DNA from: an uncultured Pelagibacteraceae bacterium
GTDB taxonomy: Bacteria > Pseudomonadota > Alphaproteobacteria > Pelagibacterales > Pelagibacteraceae
Length of the DNA: 50,439 nucleotides
Assembly (NCBI GenBank): GCA_902591045.1
Contig: CACIZC010000009.1
Coordinates: 1 to 50,439 of the forward strand
Direction of reading: 5' to 3'
Under the pieces are notes generated by a model. It was not told where the DNA came from and ran no database searches. It was given only the letters and a program-made list of their open reading frames with translations. This document shows positions 8,275 through 15,963 of the stretch, one piece after another; the first letter of the stretch is position 1; the number at the start of each line of letters is the position of its first letter. The translations under genes and the position numbers were made by a program.

Positions 8275-9597
8275 TTAAAACTTAGCTAATTCAGCGTTAA
8301 TTTTCTTAACAGCTTCATCAACTGAGATTTGATCATCAATATATTCTCTAGTAATTCTATTTAAAAACTGAGAATTAATGATTTTTGATGCTCGAGAAAG
8401 TTCACCTTCTTTAACTCCCCATCTGTTTGCGGTGTCTAAACCAGCAACAATGTTATCAATAACATCTGCAGAATAAAGGTCAGTCAATGGTGCTTTTCTA
8501 TCAACACCTACAGGTAATTTACTCCAAGCTTTCGTGTAAGCACTAGGATCACTTTTGTTTCCTCTTCTTACAGGGAATTTTCCTTCCGGAGCAATTCCTA
8601 ATGTCGCTGTATATCCATCACTCATTGAATATTCTATGAATTTTTTAGCTTCATCTGTATCTGCATCCGCTGTTATTCCGAAGTATCTTACATCTGCCCA
8701 AGCAGCTCCTTTTTTATTATTAGGTCCACTAAAATTAGTAATAAAACCAGTTTTAGAGGCTAGCTCTGGTGATGTAGGATCACTATTTATTGTTGGAGGA
8801 GCAGAGTCTCTTAATCCTGCTAATTCATCCATTATAAATGGTGACCAAATAACCATAGGTGTTTTTCCTGCAAAATATAAAGCTCTAGATTGTTTCCAGA
8901 ATAATTCTCCTGGAGGACTTGCTTTAGCAATTACTTTATAAAATTCTAAAGAATTCTTTAAAGCTTTACCTTGCTTTTTAGTTCCACCTTTTTTAACTAA
9001 GTTAACTCCATTTGCTAAAAGTACATGCTCAAGTACTTGACTCATAAAGTTTTCATCTGTTTTAGTGGCAGCTACAAAGCCAAACATGTCATTGCTTGAT
9101 AATGCGTTAACAGCTTTAACTATATTTGCATATGATGTTGGTGGTTCTAAACCAGCTTTTGCAAATAGATCTTTTCTATAAACAACCATTTGTGTCCACC
9201 CATCAACTGGAACAGCTGCAATTTTTCCACCTTTCTTAGCCATGTTTAATGCGCCTGGTGCAAATGTTTTTTTTCCTAATGATTTAACAACATCATTATT
9301 TGCATCTACATCTAATATTCCCGCCTCAGCCCAAGGTAAAACATATTGCAATGTGTGATAAATCACATCTGGAAGATTTCCTGCTGCTGCTGCTGCAGTA
9401 GCTCTTGTTCCAAGATCTTTTTCTTCAACAGGTATTACTTCAACACTAATACCAGTTTTCGACTCAAAAGCCTTAGCCATTGATTTTTGTTTTTCCATTC
9501 TTTCTGGTTGAACTTCAGTAGTCCAGAACGTAATTCCGGCATAACTTGAGTTAACAAAAAATGAAAAAGCAAATATGTATACTAATATTTTTCTCAT
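8275..9597 (-). CDS. ABC sugar transporter periplasmic substrate-binding protein
   Basis: A 440-residue extracellular solute-binding protein of family 1 (MalE/UgpB-like). Residues 1-20 are a Sec signal peptide with a likely cut after SSYA (MRKILVYIFAFSFF core). The mature start GITFWTTEVQPERMEKQ and VEVIPVEEKDLGTRATAAAAAGNLPDVI are typical first-lobe features, and DGWTQMVVYRKDLFAKAGLEPP matches the family signature near residue 125. A strong Shine-Dalgarno, GAGGGG, stands six bases before the ATG. It is first in the leftward operon, ahead of the two permeases, and its promoter must lie in the 168-bp gap shared with the divergent ATPase gene. Ligand unknown; the GH13 partner suggests a small alpha-glucoside. 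Confidence 0.92.
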   Translation of the reverse strand: MRKILVYIFAFSFFVNSSYAGITFWTTEVQPERMEKQKSMAKAFESKTGISVEVIPVEEKDLGTRATAAAAAGNLPDVIYHTLQYVLPWAEAGILDVDANNDVVKSLGKKTFAPGALNMAKKGGKIAAVPVDGWTQMVVYRKDLFAKAGLEPPTSYANIVKAVNALSSNDMFGFVAATKTDENFMSQVLEHVLLANGVNLVKKGGTKKQGKALKNSLEFYKVIAKASPPGELFWKQSRALYFAGKTPMVIWSPFIMDELAGLRDSAPPTINSDPTSPELASKTGFITNFSGPNNKKGAAWADVRYFGITADADTDEAKKFIEYSMSDGYTATLGIAPEGKFPVRRGNKSDPSAYTKAWSKLPVGVDRKAPLTDLYSADVIDNIVAGLDTANRWGVKEGELSRASKIINSQFLNRITREYIDDQISVDEAVKKINAELAKF

Positions 9598-9765
9598 TAT
9601 TCCCCTCTATATTTTTATTAATTTTCAGAAAAACCTACCAAATCTGTTCGGAAAATAAACCCTTTAAAAAAAATATGGCAGGTATGCAAATTTTACATTA
9701 CCCTAATTTTGTAGTTAAAATAAAATCTTAACTGTTAAAACTAAACTCTAGGTTGAATTTTTTTT
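9598..9765. promoter_or_regulatory. Divergent control region of the transporter module
   Basis: The 168 bp between the binding-protein gene (leftward) and the ATPase gene (rightward) is the only sizeable non-coding stretch inside the module, so both promoters should be here. Rightward, TTTACA and TAAAAT are separated by 18 bp. Leftward, TTGCAT occurs, but I see no good -10 at proper spacing. I found no convincing inverted repeat that would be a regulator site, and the module encodes no regulator. Confidence 0.45.
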
Positions 9766-10818
9766 ATGGCATCTATAGAACTGAAAAATATTGAAAAAAG
9801 TTTTGGAACAAACAAGGTAATCAATAAATTTGACATAAAAATAAACGATGGAGAATTTGTTGTTTTAGTTGGTCCATCAGGTTGCGGAAAGTCTACACTT
9901 TTAAGAATGATCTCAGGTTTAGAGTCAGTTGATACAGGAGAAATTTATTTAGATAACAAACTAATAAATAATTTAATTCCTTCTAAACGTGAAATTGCAA
10001 TGGTTTTTCAATCCTATGCTTTATATCCACATATGAATGTTTTTGAAAATATGGCTTTCGGCTTAAAAATGGAAAAAATTCCAAAAAGTGAAATCAATCA
10101 AAAAGTTAATAGTGCTGCTGCTACACTTCAAATAGAGGATTTGCTTGAAAGGAAGCCTAAACAGTTATCAGGTGGACAAAGACAAAGAGTTGCAATTGGT
10201 AGAGCAATCACAAGAAGTCCTAAAGTTTTTTTATTTGATGAACCATTATCAAACCTTGATGCTGCTTTAAGATCTGAAATGAGAGTTGAAATATCTAAGC
10301 TACATAAAAAAATGAATTCAAATATAATATATGTAACTCATGATCAAGTTGAAGCAATGACATTAGCTGATAGAATTGTAGTTCTTAATAAGGGAAATAT
10401 CGAACAATATGGAACGCCTAATGAGATTTATTCAGATCCAAATAATATTTTTGTTGCAGAATTTATTGGATCCCCAAAAATGAATATAATTAAGATTAAT
10501 AATGAACATATTTCTAATTCAAACACTTTGCACTTATTTAATAATAAAATAACTTTTGATAATTTAGAATTTAAAGATGAGATTTATATAGGTATTAGAC
10601 CTGAGCATATAAGCTTAAAAAACAATCATGAAATCAAGGTAGATGTAAAAATTGATCTTGTTGAAAATCTAGGATTTGAAAAAATTATTTATTCTAAAGT
10701 TTCAGAAAATCAAATTATAATTAAATCATCAGAAAATGTTAATAATCACTCGCTTAGGATATCTTTTTCAAAAGATAAAGTATTATTCTTTGATAAGGAT
10801 AAAAATAGGATTAGATAA
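9766..10818 (+). CDS. ABC sugar transporter ATPase, MalK/UgpC/MsmK type
   Basis: A 350-residue nucleotide-binding subunit. Walker A is GPSGCGKST near residues 37-45, the Q loop MVFQSYALYPHMNVFENM near 82-99, the signature LSGGQRQRVAIGRA near 134-147, Walker B VFLFDEPLSNLDAAL near 155-169, and the switch His in YVTHDQ near 190-195. The C-terminal part (about 240-350) is the beta-rich MOT/TOBE region of sugar importers (IGIRPEHISL). It powers the two permeases encoded leftward across the divergent gap, and heads a rightward pair with the GH13 gene, 26 bp downstream. Confidence 0.94.
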   Translation: MASIELKNIEKSFGTNKVINKFDIKINDGEFVVLVGPSGCGKSTLLRMISGLESVDTGEIYLDNKLINNLIPSKREIAMVFQSYALYPHMNVFENMAFGLKMEKIPKSEINQKVNSAAATLQIEDLLERKPKQLSGGQRQRVAIGRAITRSPKVFLFDEPLSNLDAALRSEMRVEISKLHKKMNSNIIYVTHDQVEAMTLADRIVVLNKGNIEQYGTPNEIYSDPNNIFVAEFIGSPKMNIIKINNEHISNSNTLHLFNNKITFDNLEFKDEIYIGIRPEHISLKNNHEIKVDVKIDLVENLGFEKIIYSKVSENQIIIKSSENVNNHSLRISFSKDKVLFFDKDKNRIR

Positions 10819-10844
10819 TTTCATTTGAATAAAAAATATTATTA

Positions 10845-12569
10845 ATGTCTACTCAAAAAGGTCAAAATAAAATAAGATCTAAATTAGATAATATATACAA
10901 AATATCTTTATCCAAAAAAGATATTGATAAATTTGAAGATGAAATAATTCAAATAATTAAAAATTTTAATAAAAAAAATCCAAAAAAGAAAAAGAATATT
11001 TCAGAGAAAACTTCATTAATAATTTGTTATGGAGATAGTATTTATTCAAATAAAAAAAATTCAATCTCATTATTTAAGACTTTTTTCCAAAAAAAATTAA
11101 AGAAATATTTTAATATGATACATTTTTTACCCTTTTATCCTTCTAGTAGTGATAGCGGGTTTTCAGTAAAGGATCATTATAAAATTGATAATAAACTAGG
11201 TAGTTGGTCTGATATAAAAAAAATTTCAAAATCAAATGACATTATGGCTGATATAGTAATTAATCATGCATCAGCGAGAGGTTTATGGTTTAGAAACTTT
11301 TTAAAAAATAAAAAACCAGGTAGAAATTATTTTTTAACCATCGACTCTAAATTTAATACTTCAAAAGTAATACGACCAAGAGATCACAAGTTATTAAAAA
11401 AAATTAATATTTTTAATAAGAAAGAATACCTTTGGAGAACTTTTAGTGCAGATCAATTAGATCTAAATTTTAAAAATCCATCCGTATTATTAAGATTTAT
11501 TAAAATTATGATTTATCTTATCAATCATGGTGTAACTGTTTTTAGGTTAGATGCAATTGCATATCTTTGGAAAGAGAGTGGTACAAAATGTATTAATTTA
11601 AAACAAACACATCAAATCATTAAACTTTTAAGAACAATTTGTAGTTCTCTAAATGTGGAAACCATAATTATTACTGAAACAAACTTACCCGAAAAGGAAA
11701 ATCTAAGTTATTTTGGTAAAAACGATGAAGCTAATTGGATTTATAATTTTTCTCTTCCACCATTATTAATTCATGCTTTTTTATTTGAGAATAGTTCATA
11801 TTTAAATCAATGGAGTAAAAAACTTCCAGTTACAAAAAATGGAAATAGCTATTTGAACTTTATATCATCTCATGATGGAATTGGTATTAGGCCTACTGAG
11901 GGAATATTTAACCAAAAAATATTAAGTAGCTTTCTTAAAAGGCTAAAAAAAAATGGATCAAAATTTTCATATAGAAAAGTTAAAAACAAATTAAAAAAAG
12001 TCTATGAAGCAAATATAACTGTTTTCGACGCACTTAAAAAATCGGATTATGACTCAAAAGGAAAATTTTTTTTAGAAAGATATGTTTCTGCACATTCAAT
12101 TATGATTTCTTTTGAAGGAATCCCTGCAGTATATTTTAATTCTTTGTTTGGCAAATCTAATGATGAAGCTAAATATATAATAACTGGAAATAATAGAGAT
12201 GTTAATAGATATAAATGGAATTATAAAAATATTTCAAAAAAACTTGATAACAAAAATTCCAAACAAAGCATATTTTTTCAGAAAATTTCGAATTTACTTA
12301 ATGTGAGAAGAAAACAAAAAGCATTTCATCCAAATGCCTCAAGACACAATATAAACCTTGGCTCAAAAATTTTTTCTTTCAAAAGAATAAGCATTAATAA
12401 AGAACAAACTATAATTTGTATTACAAATTTGTCATCAAAAACTCAAGGAGCTCACATAAATAAAATTTATCATAATTGGAATAATTTAATTGGATCTAAA
12501 ATTGAAATAAAGAATAAGCTTTTAATATTAAAACCCTTTGAAACAATTTGGTTAAGCAATAAACGATGA
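10845..12569 (+). CDS. GH13 subfamily 18-like glucoside phosphorylase (YcjM/sucrose phosphorylase type)
   Basis: A 574-residue alpha-amylase-fold enzyme without signal peptide, so cytoplasmic. Catalytic landmarks: nucleophile D236 in VFRLDAIAYLWKE, acid/base E278 in IIITETN, and D344 in SSHDGIGIRP. HFLPFYPSSSDSGFSV (near 93-108) and KQTHQIIKLLR (near 253-263) are characteristic of GH13_18. That subfamily covers sucrose, glucosylglycerol and glucosylglycerate phosphorylases, which release glucose-1-phosphate. An N-terminal extension of about 55 residues and the overall length are nearer to E. coli YcjM (a glucosylglycerate phosphorylase) than to the roughly 500-residue sucrose phosphorylases. 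The exact substrate is undecided. The TGA stop touches the distal tRNA repeat. Confidence 0.85.
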   Translation: MSTQKGQNKIRSKLDNIYKISLSKKDIDKFEDEIIQIIKNFNKKNPKKKKNISEKTSLIICYGDSIYSNKKNSISLFKTFFQKKLKKYFNMIHFLPFYPSSSDSGFSVKDHYKIDNKLGSWSDIKKISKSNDIMADIVINHASARGLWFRNFLKNKKPGRNYFLTIDSKFNTSKVIRPRDHKLLKKINIFNKKEYLWRTFSADQLDLNFKNPSVLLRFIKIMIYLINHGVTVFRLDAIAYLWKESGTKCINLKQTHQIIKLLRTICSSLNVETIIITETNLPEKENLSYFGKNDEANWIYNFSLPPLLIHAFLFENSSYLNQWSKKLPVTKNGNSYLNFISSHDGIGIRPTEGIFNQKILSSFLKRLKKNGSKFSYRKVKNKLKKVYEANITVFDALKKSDYDSKGKFFLERYVSAHSIMISFEGIPAVYFNSLFGKSNDEAKYIITGNNRDVNRYKWNYKNISKKLDNKNSKQSIFFQKISNLLNVRRKQKAFHPNASRHNINLGSKIFSFKRISINKEQTIICITNLSSKTQGAHINKIYHNWNNLIGSKIEIKNKLLILKPFETIWLSNKR

Positions 12570-12611
12570 GGATTTTAAGTCCTTTGTGTCTACCATTTCA
12601 CCACGAGGGCA
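12569..12611 (-). pseudogene. Orphan 5' half of tRNA-Leu(UAA), distal 43-bp repeat
   Basis: An exact copy of tRNA-Leu bases 1-42 plus one upstream base, in the same orientation as the intact gene 6.9 kb away. It contains the acceptor 5' strand, D arm and most of the anticodon arm, and then stops: there is no variable arm, T arm or acceptor 3' strand, so it cannot make a tRNA. It abuts the stop codon of the GH13 gene. Upstream of it (to the right) is a good promoter, suggesting that this is the original 5' end of the chromosomal gene, displaced by the insertion. Confidence 0.92.
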
Positions 12612-12632
12612 ATATATATTCTTTTAACATGT

Positions 12633-12661
12633 TTTATACTGCTGGCAATTGCTAAGTGCAA
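12633..12661 (-). promoter_or_regulatory. Sigma70-like promoter in front of the orphan tRNA half
   Basis: Reading leftward, the -35 box TTGCAC (12661-12656) and the -10 box TATAAA (12638-12633) are separated by exactly 17 bp. The tRNA 5' base would be about 22 bp past the -10. This is about as good a match as the rpsD promoter in this window. It now points into the orphan half-tRNA and then antisense to the GH13 gene. It also overlaps the 5' region of the rightward BKACE gene. Confidence 0.65.
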
Positions 12662-12693
12662 TCCTTGGAACAATCATTTATAAAAGTATTATT

Positions 12694-13473
12694 ATGAATT
12701 TTTATAAGCCAGAACATCTGCCGCGTTTAATGGTTGCTCCTAATGGAGCTAGACCTACAAAAAAAGATCATCCTGCTGTTCCTGTAACTATTTCTGAAAC
12801 AGTTGAAACCGCAAAGGCTTGTTTTAAATCAGGTGCTACTGGAATACATTTTCATATGCGTGATGAAAAAGGACAACATATTTTAGATTCGGGTCTTTGC
12901 AAAGAAGCTTTGACTGAACTTCAAAAACAAGTTCCAAAAATGCATTTACAAGTCACAACAGAAGCTGTTGGGAGATATTCGCCAGAAGCAATGCGTAAAC
13001 TTGCTTATGATGTTGTCCCCCCTGGTATTTCAATTGGAATTCGAGAGATGATACCTTCACGTCAACCAACATCTGATGACATTAAAGTTTATAAAAAACT
13101 TACAGAGTCGGGAACAAAAATCCAGCACATATGTTATGGACCAGAAGATGTTGATCTTCTTTCAAATCTTTTAGATAAAGCTGAACTTTCAAAGAATGGA
13201 ACATGGTGTATGTTTGTAATAGGACATTACTCAGGAAAAATTAGTAATCCCGAAAATATTTCTCCTTTTGTTGAAAGACTTAAAAAAAATAATATGAATG
13301 CTGATTGGGCAGTGTGTGCTTTTGCTAAAAAAGAACTGTCTTGTCTAAAAATGGCAATAAAACTTGGTGGAAAAATTAGAGTTGGTTTTGAAAACTCATT
13401 ACTTATGCCAGATGGAAGTGTTGCTCCTAATAACGAAACAAAAGTTAAAGCGGCAAATGCTCTATTTGACTAA
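12694..13473 (+). CDS. Beta-keto acid cleavage enzyme family (BKACE, DUF849)
   Basis: These zinc enzymes condense a beta-keto acid with acetyl-CoA and split it into acetoacetate and a new CoA ester. The 259-residue protein has the metal-binding GIHFHMRDEKG (H52, H54) and a late RVGFENSL block whose Glu matches the third ligand position of the family; VAPNGARPTK at the N-terminus is also typical. I choose the ATG at 12694; a TTG at 12649 would place the start inside the leftward promoter. The 3' end overlaps the convergent hydroxylase gene by 29 bp. Side-chain specificity cannot be read, but the next genes suggest an aromatic or carboxylic acid pathway. Confidence 0.85.
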   Translation: MNFYKPEHLPRLMVAPNGARPTKKDHPAVPVTISETVETAKACFKSGATGIHFHMRDEKGQHILDSGLCKEALTELQKQVPKMHLQVTTEAVGRYSPEAMRKLAYDVVPPGISIGIREMIPSRQPTSDDIKVYKKLTESGTKIQHICYGPEDVDLLSNLLDKAELSKNGTWCMFVIGHYSGKISNPENISPFVERLKKNNMNADWAVCAFAKKELSCLKMAIKLGGKIRVGFENSLLMPDGSVAPNNETKVKAANALFD

Positions 13474-14896
13474 AATCATTAATAGTCTTACAAGTTTTAA
13501 GAATAAATCTATCTGGCCTTACGATAACAGCTTTTGCTTTATAGCCTTTTAGCACATTAGATAAACCTACCACTTCTTTCTCAGTAATTATTGGTATTTT
13601 GCTTTTTGACTTTTGCTTCTTTAACTCTGAAGACAAAAGCACAAGAGGTGATGTAGAAAATTTGTCGTCTAATGTTTTGCCATTTTTCATTTTTAGCTGA
13701 GGAAAAATTCTGCCTCTGTTTCTATCCATTTTATCTCCAAGCCCAAAACCTAACTTTGGTTTTATTGACTCCATTTTTTTTGTTCCATCTGGTTTTGAAG
13801 ATATATTGTCTGTAATTTTATCTGATCCAATGGCATTTACGAATTCACCCATTCTCATTGTAGTTTCTATATATTCTTTAGCATTTGAAAATCTCTCTGT
13901 TTGATATGTATCCAAAAACTTTTCATCATGTTTATTTTTAATACATAAACTAATTTTCCAAGCCAAGTTTGAAACATCCCTAATTCCTGCACACATACCC
14001 TGCCCCATAAATGGCGGCATCAAATGTGCCGCGTCACCAGCGATAAAAATTCTTCCTTTTCTCCATTTTCTAGCAATAGCTGATTGAAATGTATAAATTG
14101 TTTTTCTTTCTAAATTAGCTTCTTCTGGTGATAACCATGGCTTTAAAAAATTCCAAATATAATTATCTGACAGTATTTCTTGTTCATTCTCATGATCGTG
14201 GATAGCAAATTCCCATCGTCTCCTTTTACCTACGTTCCTACAATAAGTAGCTGGTCTTTTAGGATTAGAATATTGAATGGTTCTGTCAGGTAGTTCGTCT
14301 TTCTTTTTCTTTAATATTAAATCAACAACTACCCATTTTTGAGTAAATCCAAGATTATCAAGTTCAGTTCCTATTTGTGTTCTTGTGGTTGAACGTGCCC
14401 CATCACAACCAATAACATATTTAGAAGATACATTGTGTAGCTTCTGATTAGTCGTATCTTTAAAAACTAAATCTACTTTGTCTTTTGTGCTTTCTATTTT
14501 ACAGACATCAGAGTTTTGTCTTATTGAAACTTTCTTGAATTTACGCAAACGCATCCGAAGATTTCTTTCTAAATCAGGCTGATGAAACCTATAACTTGGA
14601 TACCATCCATTTTCCGTAATTGTGCGAGGACGAGGCCAATCAAGTAGTATTTTACCTTCGGAATTTACAAATTTAGTTCCTTTATTAACAATTGTGTCCT
14701 TTAAAAATTTTTTAGTAATACCAATTGTTTGAAAAACCCTCATTATTTCATCATCAAAGTGAACTGCTCTAGGTAACGAGTAAAGACTTTTTTCGCGTTC
14801 TAAAATTAATATAGAGAATCCATTAAGGGCTAATAAGTTGGCTAATGTTCCACCTGTTGGTCCAAGTCCTACTATAACAACATCATATTTTTTCAT
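13445..14896 (-). CDS. FAD-dependent aromatic hydroxylase (MhpA/PheA-like)
   Basis: A group A flavoprotein monooxygenase that would hydroxylate a phenolic ring using NAD(P)H and O2. The FAD GxGxxG loop is GLGPTGGTLANLLALNGF (residues 10-27), the DG motif is VIGCDGARSTTR (161-172), and the GD motif is IFIAGDAAHLMPPFMGQG (283-300), which binds the FAD ribose. At 483 residues it is shorter than E. coli MhpA (about 550), lacking most of the C-terminal thioredoxin-like part. It lies 26 bp downstream of the ring-cleavage dioxygenase gene, the expected next enzyme, so the pair is probably one operon. The substrate is a guess; a hydroxyphenyl acid would fit. Confidence 0.85.
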   Translation of the reverse strand: MKKYDVVIVGLGPTGGTLANLLALNGFSILILEREKSLYSLPRAVHFDDEIMRVFQTIGITKKFLKDTIVNKGTKFVNSEGKILLDWPRPRTITENGWYPSYRFHQPDLERNLRMRLRKFKKVSIRQNSDVCKIESTKDKVDLVFKDTTNQKLHNVSSKYVIGCDGARSTTRTQIGTELDNLGFTQKWVVVDLILKKKKDELPDRTIQYSNPKRPATYCRNVGKRRRWEFAIHDHENEQEILSDNYIWNFLKPWLSPEEANLERKTIYTFQSAIARKWRKGRIFIAGDAAHLMPPFMGQGMCAGIRDVSNLAWKISLCIKNKHDEKFLDTYQTERFSNAKEYIETTMRMGEFVNAIGSDKITDNISSKPDGTKKMESIKPKLGFGLGDKMDRNRGRIFPQLKMKNGKTLDDKFSTSPLVLLSSELKKQKSKSKIPIITEKEVVGLSNVLKGYKAKAVIVRPDRFILKTCKTINDFSQIEHLPL

Positions 14897-14922
14897 TGAT
14901 TCAAACTTGAATAATTAAAAAT

Positions 14923-15897
14923 TTATTTTTTTTTATTAATTTTCGAATAAAGCCAAGGACAATCTACTAATAATGGAGCTTGCTTACCTTCAGCTGCAGT
15001 TTCCAATCTTTTATTTCTAAATTTCATTCTTTCTTCCTTTGGAAGATAAAGACGTTCATGTCCCCAAAAACTTGGTCCTTCAAAAGTTTCATGAGATTTC
15101 CATGTACTAGGATCGATTATTCGGCCACCCCATCCATTTTCAACAAAAAAACCTGATGGCGTAATTGAATAAAAAGAAGTCATGTAATCGTTTGTGTGTC
15201 TTCCCATTGTGTAAGCTATTGCGTTATCTTTATATTGTACCAAATCATAACCTTGTCCAACATCATCTAGACTATTGTATTCCACCATAAAATGATGAAA
15301 ACCAATTTTCCCTGAACCAAATAATGCAAGACTGTGGTGACGACCGTTGATATGAAAAAAACATAATGAGATAGGTGTATGACTATAATCGCTAATTTTA
15401 AAACCTAATAGATCGCGATAAAAAGGCACAACTTTACCAAAATCTTTTACATGTAAAACAACATGCCCCATACCTAAAGCTCCAGTTTTAAAACCAGAAA
15501 TTGGACGAGAAGGTTTAAATGGTTCGGTATCTTTCATTGGATTATAAACAAGTTCCACACGATTGCCTTGTGGATCATTAAAATGAATTAAATCTTTAAC
15601 AAATCTTTTGTCTGAGTAAGATGAATTACCTAAAGTAACTTTAACGTTTTTTTTTTCAAGTTTTGCTGCAAAAGTTTGAAGATCTTCTTTTTTATCAACT
15701 TCAAAACCAACAAATGCTAAACTATCTCCAGTGTCTCCTGTTATCGCTAATCTTTGCTTATGATCATCCATTCGAAATGACAAAGTTCCCTTACCTCTAT
15801 CGACTCTCTGCATTCCCAAACATTTTTCTGAATAGTCAGACCAGTCTTCAAGTTTATCTGAGTTAACGCCTATATAGCTTAATGCTTTTACTGCCAT
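14923..15897 (-). CDS. Type I extradiol ring-cleavage dioxygenase (VOC superfamily, BphC-like)
   Basis: A 324-residue protein with two tandem VOC modules, as in 2,3-dihydroxybiphenyl 1,2-dioxygenase. The C-terminal module carries the Fe(II) triad: H145 in GMGHVVLHV, the H201/H202 pair in IGFHHFMVEY, and E253 in GFFVENGWGG, with the supporting Tyr near 243. It would open a catechol next to its hydroxyls to give a ring-fission product. The following gene makes a ring hydroxylase, and an FAH-family hydrolase lies two genes upstream, so a meta-cleavage route is likely. The gene for the TRAP binding protein is upstream, separated by a strong hairpin. Confidence 0.88.
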   Translation of the reverse strand: MAVKALSYIGVNSDKLEDWSDYSEKCLGMQRVDRGKGTLSFRMDDHKQRLAITGDTGDSLAFVGFEVDKKEDLQTFAAKLEKKNVKVTLGNSSYSDKRFVKDLIHFNDPQGNRVELVYNPMKDTEPFKPSRPISGFKTGALGMGHVVLHVKDFGKVVPFYRDLLGFKISDYSHTPISLCFFHINGRHHSLALFGSGKIGFHHFMVEYNSLDDVGQGYDLVQYKDNAIAYTMGRHTNDYMTSFYSITPSGFFVENGWGGRIIDPSTWKSHETFEGPSFWGHERLYLPKEERMKFRNKRLETAAEGKQAPLLVDCPWLYSKINKKK

Positions 15898-15920
15898 GAA
15901 TTTATTATACTAGAAATTGT

Positions 15921-15950
15921 TTGAGCCCGCTATAGATAAGGCGGGCTCAA
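15921..15950 (-). terminator. Hairpin terminator/attenuator after the TRAP binding-protein gene
   Basis: A perfect 10-bp stem (15921-15930 with 15941-15950), GC-rich against a very AT-rich background, with a 10-base loop. It is 13 bp past the stop of the leftward TRAP binding-protein gene and 23 bp before the dioxygenase start. The run of U on the leftward RNA is weak (ACAAUUU), so it may be a partial terminator or a 3'-end stabiliser rather than a full stop. It could also act for rightward RNA, where a T stretch follows. Confidence 0.7.
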
Positions 15951-15963
15951 GTATTTTTATAAT

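Larger units (their letters stand above)
5667..12611. mobile_element. tRNA-Leu-bounded cargo module (ABC transporter + GH13), no integrase
   Basis: A direct repeat of 43 exact bases (5667-5709 and 12569-12611) brackets a 6,902-bp unit. The repeat is the 5' half of tRNA-Leu, up to the 3' side of the anticodon stem. Inside are five genes, all for uptake and cleavage of one sugar class: two permeases and the binding protein leftward, the ATPase and phosphorylase rightward. The last stop codon (12567-12569) shares its final base with the distal repeat. No recombinase, phage or transposase gene is present. Direct repeats at a tRNA are the classic mark of site-specific integration. Lack of an integrase means mobilisation in trans, loss of the gene, or spread by homologous recombination between repeats. 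Confidence refers to an integration-type origin. Confidence 0.7.

Noticed and set aside
8555-8941. A 128-codon rightward open frame opposite the sugar-binding-protein gene
   Set aside because: It is the mirror of a strongly supported gene; the peptide has no domain-like sequence and no ribosome-binding site, and arises from the low stop frequency opposite that reading frame.
12569-12611. A second functional tRNA-Leu gene
   Set aside because: Only bases 1-42 are present; the variable arm, T arm and acceptor 3' strand are missing, so no tRNA can fold from it.
5667-12611. A prophage or transposon as the source of the repeat-bounded segment
   Set aside because: No structural phage gene, transposase or terminal inverted repeat is present; the ends are direct repeats of tRNA sequence and all contents are metabolic.
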